A stretch of DNA of 15,486 bases from CAYPEL01 sp964409635. GTDB lineage: Bacteria; Pseudomonadota; Gammaproteobacteria; DSM-19610. Made by a program: the position numbers and the translations under genes. Below, piece after piece: positions 12,710 to 15,486 of this stretch (positions within the stretch are counted from its first letter, which is position 1; each line of letters begins with the position of its first letter). The notes beneath the pieces were generated by a model. It was not told the origin of the DNA. It ran no database searches and worked only from the letters and a program-made list of their open reading frames with translations. The DNA lies in the NCBI GenBank assembly GCA_964409635.1, contig CAYPEL010000054.1, positions 1-15,486 on the forward strand, read 5' to 3'.

Positions 12710-15486
12710 TCACAACAATACGCGCTCGATACCGCCTGATTTTGCCTGTTTTATAAACCGCTGCTGCCAACCTTCACCAAGCTTCCTATTAGCAAGCTCA
12801 ACGACAATATAATCCGTTTCCAGCCCCGTATCTTCACGATAACGTTCAAGCCCTTGCTGGCAAGCCGGGCATGAGGTCAACAGTTTGACATTCCCACCCA
12901 GCGCTTTGTCAGCACCGGTCAACGCCTTGATGTCTGACTTGAGTTCTTGTTCTTTACGAAAACGTAATTGTGTCGAAATATCCGGCCGCGCAACAGCCAA
13001 TGTACCCGCCTCACCGCAACAACGATCCGACAAAGTAACCGATTGACCCAGGAGACTCCCGGTAACTTCCAGCGAGGAATATGTTTTCATCGGTGTGTGA
13101 CAGGGCTCATGATACAAATACTGCACGCCCTCCACACCCTCGGTACGCACGCCTTTTTCCATCAGGTATTCGTGTATGTCCAGCAACCTGCAATCCGGAA
13201 AGATCTTTTCAAATTCGTATTGCTGCAACTGATCCATACAGGTGCCGCAGGATACAATGACGGTACGGATATCCATGTAGTTAAGCGTATTGGCGAGGCG
13301 GTGAAACAACACCCGGTTTTCGGTGCTGATGGCTTTGCCCTTAGCGGTTTCACCGGACGAGGTTTGCGGATAGCCACAACATAAATAACCTGGCGGTAGC
13401 ACAGTCTGTGCACCAATCTCATACAACATAGCCAGCGTTGCCAGCCCCACCTGGCTGAACAGGCGCTCCGAACCGCAGCCAGGAAAATAAAACACCGCGT
13501 CCGACTCATCATTAATCTTGCCAGCATCGCGCAGCACCGGCACGTATTTACTATCTTCTGCACCCAGCATGGCACGCATGGTTTGTGAGGGTAAATTTGC
13601 CGGCATCGGCTTGCGGATAAAATGTACAACTTGTTCTGTGATACGCGTCTTGCCAACTGTCGCCGCTGGCAACGTATTATTTTTGGTTAATTTTTTAGCC
13701 GTAAAACGATGCAGTAGACGCTGACCCTTGTAACCCCACTCGATCATGAGCTTGCGCATCAGCTTGATGGTTGCCGGGTCTTTAACATTCAGGAACAGCA
13801 TGGATAACCAGCTGCCGGGATTAAAATGCTTCTTCCCCTGTGCGCGCAAAATACTGCGCATACGCACCGACACATCGCCAAAATCAATATCCACCGGACA
13901 GGGATTCAAACATTTATGACAAACCGTACAATGGTCAGCCACGTCATTCATCTCATCGAAATGCCGCACTGAAATGCCCCGCCGGGTTTGCTCTTCGTAT
14001 AAAAAGGCTTCCAGTATCAGGCCCGTGGCGAGGATTTTATTGCGCGGTGAATACAACAAATTGGCGCGCGGGATATGCGTTGTACAAACCGGCTTGCACT
14101 TACCACAACGCAGACAATTGCGAATATCATCATTCAGCGCATCCAACTCACTCGCCTCAAGCAGAATCGCTTCCTGGTGTAATAGCCTAAGCGAAGGCGT
14201 GTAAGCGTTCTCAAGACCGGCACCCGATAATAGTTTGCCGCGATTGAACACGCCGTGCGGATCGACACGCGATTTATACGCCGCAAATGCTTTGATGGTG
14301 TCAGGCTCCAGGTACTGCAACTTGGTGATACCGATGCCATGCTCACCCGAAATCACACCGCCTAATGAAATTGCCAGCGCCATTACGCGATCCACAATCT
14401 GCCCGGCTGCATGCAGCATGGCGTAGTCGTTCGAATTGACGGGGATATTCGTGTGCACATTGCCATCACCGGCGTGCATGTGGGTGGCAACAAATAACCT
14501 GCCCGATCTGATTTCCCGGTGAATACTGTCCAGCCGGTCACACACCGGCGCAAGTTCGCGGCCGGAGAAAAAGGTCTTAAGCGGTGTTTCAATTTCCTTA
14601 CGGTACGAAATGATCAGATCCCGCCGCAGCAGTAACCGCAGCAAGCTGTCACCTTCTAAAATACAGTCCTGTTCCTGCTCAGTTAATAAACCGGCATGAT
14701 CTGCGGCTGGCGCATCAAAATGGTCGAGCATAGATTGCCAGCGCTGATTGACTTTGTTCAGATGCTCTCTAGCGGCGTCTTGTTTCGCTGCCATGATCTG
14801 ACGCTTTTCAGCACTGTCTTCGAAATCTTCGGATTGGCGTAATTCAGCTAAATCTCCAGCCAGATAAGCTTTAACCGCGGCCACCATCGCCAGTTTGTTG
14901 CGCAAAGAATACTCTATATTGATACGCTCAATACCGGTGTTGTACTCCGCCAGCCTGTGCAGAGGAATCACCACGTCTTCATTAATTTTGAACGCATTGG
15001 TATGCGCGGCTATCGCTGCGGTACGCGAGCGGTCCTGCCAAAACTGATGGCGCGCTTCGGGACTCACGGCAATAAACCCTTCAGCATCCCGCTGATTCGC
15101 CAGGCGCACGACTGCTGACACCGCGGCTGCAACCGATGCTTCATCATCGCCGGCCACATCGAGCAGCAAGACCATTTTGGGTAAATCACGGCGTGGTGCT
15201 TTGGTACTGTATTTCACGGCACGGACATAGCGTTCATCGAGGTGTTCCAGGCCGGATAACACAACTGACTCACGGGCATCAATATAATTTTTAATGTCAA
15301 CTATTGCCGGCACGGCTTTACCGGTATCCGGCCCAAAAAACTCCAGGCAGACCGTGCGTATAAATTTTGGCATGCGGTGTAATATGAAACTAGATGACGT
15401 TATCAGACCATCGCAGCCTTCTTTCTGTATCCCCGGCAAGCCACCCAGAAATTTATCGGTTACATCCTTTCCCAGCCCCGTCTTTC
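12710..15486 (-). CDS. Large FAD/Fe-S oxidoreductase (DUF3683 type), N-terminal part beyond window
   Basis: The frame is open to the window edge: the first visible residues, KTGLGKDVTDKFLGGLPGIQ, continue a longer protein, so this is the C-terminal ~925 residues. The order is: FAD-linked oxidase C-terminal domain, with HMHAGDGNVHTN (about 14450-14490) and GEHGIGITK (about 14320-14350); two 4Fe-4S motifs, CLRCGKCKPVC (14084-14116) and CTVCHKCLNPC (13898-13930); then two cysteine-rich CCG domains, FPGCGSER with CCGYPQTS, and HEPCHTP with CCGEAG. This matches the large (about 1,280-residue) FAD-binding oxidoreductases with a DUF3683 region, related to D-lactate and glycolate dehydrogenases and GlpC/HdrD proteins. 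Probably a 2-hydroxy-acid dehydrogenase feeding the quinone pool; the substrate is unknown. A TTG near 15439 is a leucine codon inside the protein, not the start. Confidence 0.9.
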   Translation of the reverse strand, partial: KTGLGKDVTDKFLGGLPGIQKEGCDGLITSSSFILHRMPKFIRTVCLEFFGPDTGKAVPAIVDIKNYIDARESVVLSGLEHLDERYVRAVKYSTKAPRRDLPKMVLLLDVAGDDEASVAAAVSAVVRLANQRDAEGFIAVSPEARHQFWQDRSRTAAIAAHTNAFKINEDVVIPLHRLAEYNTGIERINIEYSLRNKLAMVAAVKAYLAGDLAELRQSEDFEDSAEKRQIMAAKQDAAREHLNKVNQRWQSMLDHFDAPAADHAGLLTEQEQDCILEGDSLLRLLLRRDLIISYRKEIETPLKTFFSGRELAPVCDRLDSIHREIRSGRLFVATHMHAGDGNVHTNIPVNSNDYAMLHAAGQIVDRVMALAISLGGVISGEHGIGITKLQYLEPDTIKAFAAYKSRVDPHGVFNRGKLLSGAGLENAYTPSLRLLHQEAILLEASELDALNDDIRNCLRCGKCKPVCTTHIPRANLLYSPRNKILATGLILEAFLYEEQTRRGISVRHFDEMNDVADHCTVCHKCLNPCPVDIDFGDVSVRMRSILRAQGKKHFNPGSWLSMLFLNVKDPATIKLMRKLMIEWGYKGQRLLHRFTAKKLTKNNTLPAATVGKTRITEQVVHFIRKPMPANLPSQTMRAMLGAEDSKYVPVLRDAGKINDESDAVFYFPGCGSERLFSQVGLATLAMLYEIGAQTVLPPGYLCCGYPQTSSGETAKGKAISTENRVLFHRLANTLNYMDIRTVIVSCGTCMDQLQQYEFEKIFPDCRLLDIHEYLMEKGVRTEGVEGVQYLYHEPCHTPMKTYSSLEVTGSLLGQSVTLSDRCCGEAGTLAVARPDISTQLRFRKEQELKSDIKALTGADKALGGNVKLLTSCPACQQGLERYREDTGLETDYIVVELANRKLGEGWQQRFIKQAKSGGIERVLL

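Noticed and set aside
15437..15439. TTG as the start of the large oxidoreductase
   Set aside because: The frame is open to the window edge and the residues before TTG (GKDVTDKFLGG) read as conserved protein, so the real start lies outside.
1..15486. CRISPR arrays, insertion sequences, tRNAs, prophage genes
   Set aside because: No regularly spaced direct repeats, transposase reading frames, tRNA-like cloverleaf genes or phage proteins were seen on either strand.

Overview
The window reads as a stretch of gammaproteobacterial chromosome at roughly 50% GC. The evidence is the gene set and order ygfB-pepP-ubiH-ubiI on one strand, divergent from a TIGR02449-type gene, zapA, 6S RNA and fau on the other, which is the arrangement seen in Pseudomonas, Escherichia and relatives. 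It is a draft or metagenome-type assembly: two runs of exactly 100 N (5833-5932 and 7218-7317) cut pepP at both ends and remove the C-terminus of ygfB. I cannot name the genus.

Layout. (1) 1-2338, minus strand: a tight four-gene run of lipoprotein, PPK2-family polyphosphate kinase, single-pass membrane protein and dodecin (cut by the window edge), with 18, 19 and 25 bp between genes. (2) 2568-7795, minus strand: ygfB, pepP, ubiH, ubiI and a YcbX/mARC-like MOSC protein. ubiH and ubiI overlap by 4 bp and encode the paired FAD hydroxylases of ubiquinone synthesis. (3) 7893-10082, plus strand: TIGR02449 coiled-coil protein, zapA, 6S RNA (about 184 nt), 5-formyltetrahydrofolate cyclo-ligase and an EVE-domain protein. 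(4) 10174-11694, minus strand: ilvA. (5) 11948-12610, plus strand: rpiA, divergent from ilvA. (6) 12710-15486, minus strand: the C-terminal part of a very large FAD/Fe-S oxidoreductase of the DUF3683 type, cut by the window edge.

The genes are mostly housekeeping. The unusual content lies between them. Nearly every gene boundary outside the tight operons carries a palindromic repeat. Two are inverted pairs of GTAG-headed REP elements of one family (2412-2476 and 12607-12665). Two more are GTAG-type elements of a GGGTG-rich kind (10096-10168 and a half-element at 3381-3426). In two cases the GTAG head supplies the TAG stop codon of the neighbouring gene (ubiI and rpiA). A separate class, at 8750-8865 and 11786-11912, has long near-perfect outer arms of unrelated sequence enclosing two small hairpins that share a TCCC-type tetraloop. 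This looks like a modular cruciform repeat family.

Two genes (the TIGR02449 gene in front of zapA, and ilvA) have a well-formed sigma-70 promoter with 17-bp spacing whose -10 box ends only 6-8 bp before the ATG, and no Shine-Dalgarno sequence. This predicts leaderless mRNAs. No CRISPR array, insertion sequence, tRNA, prophage gene or recognisable defence system was seen.
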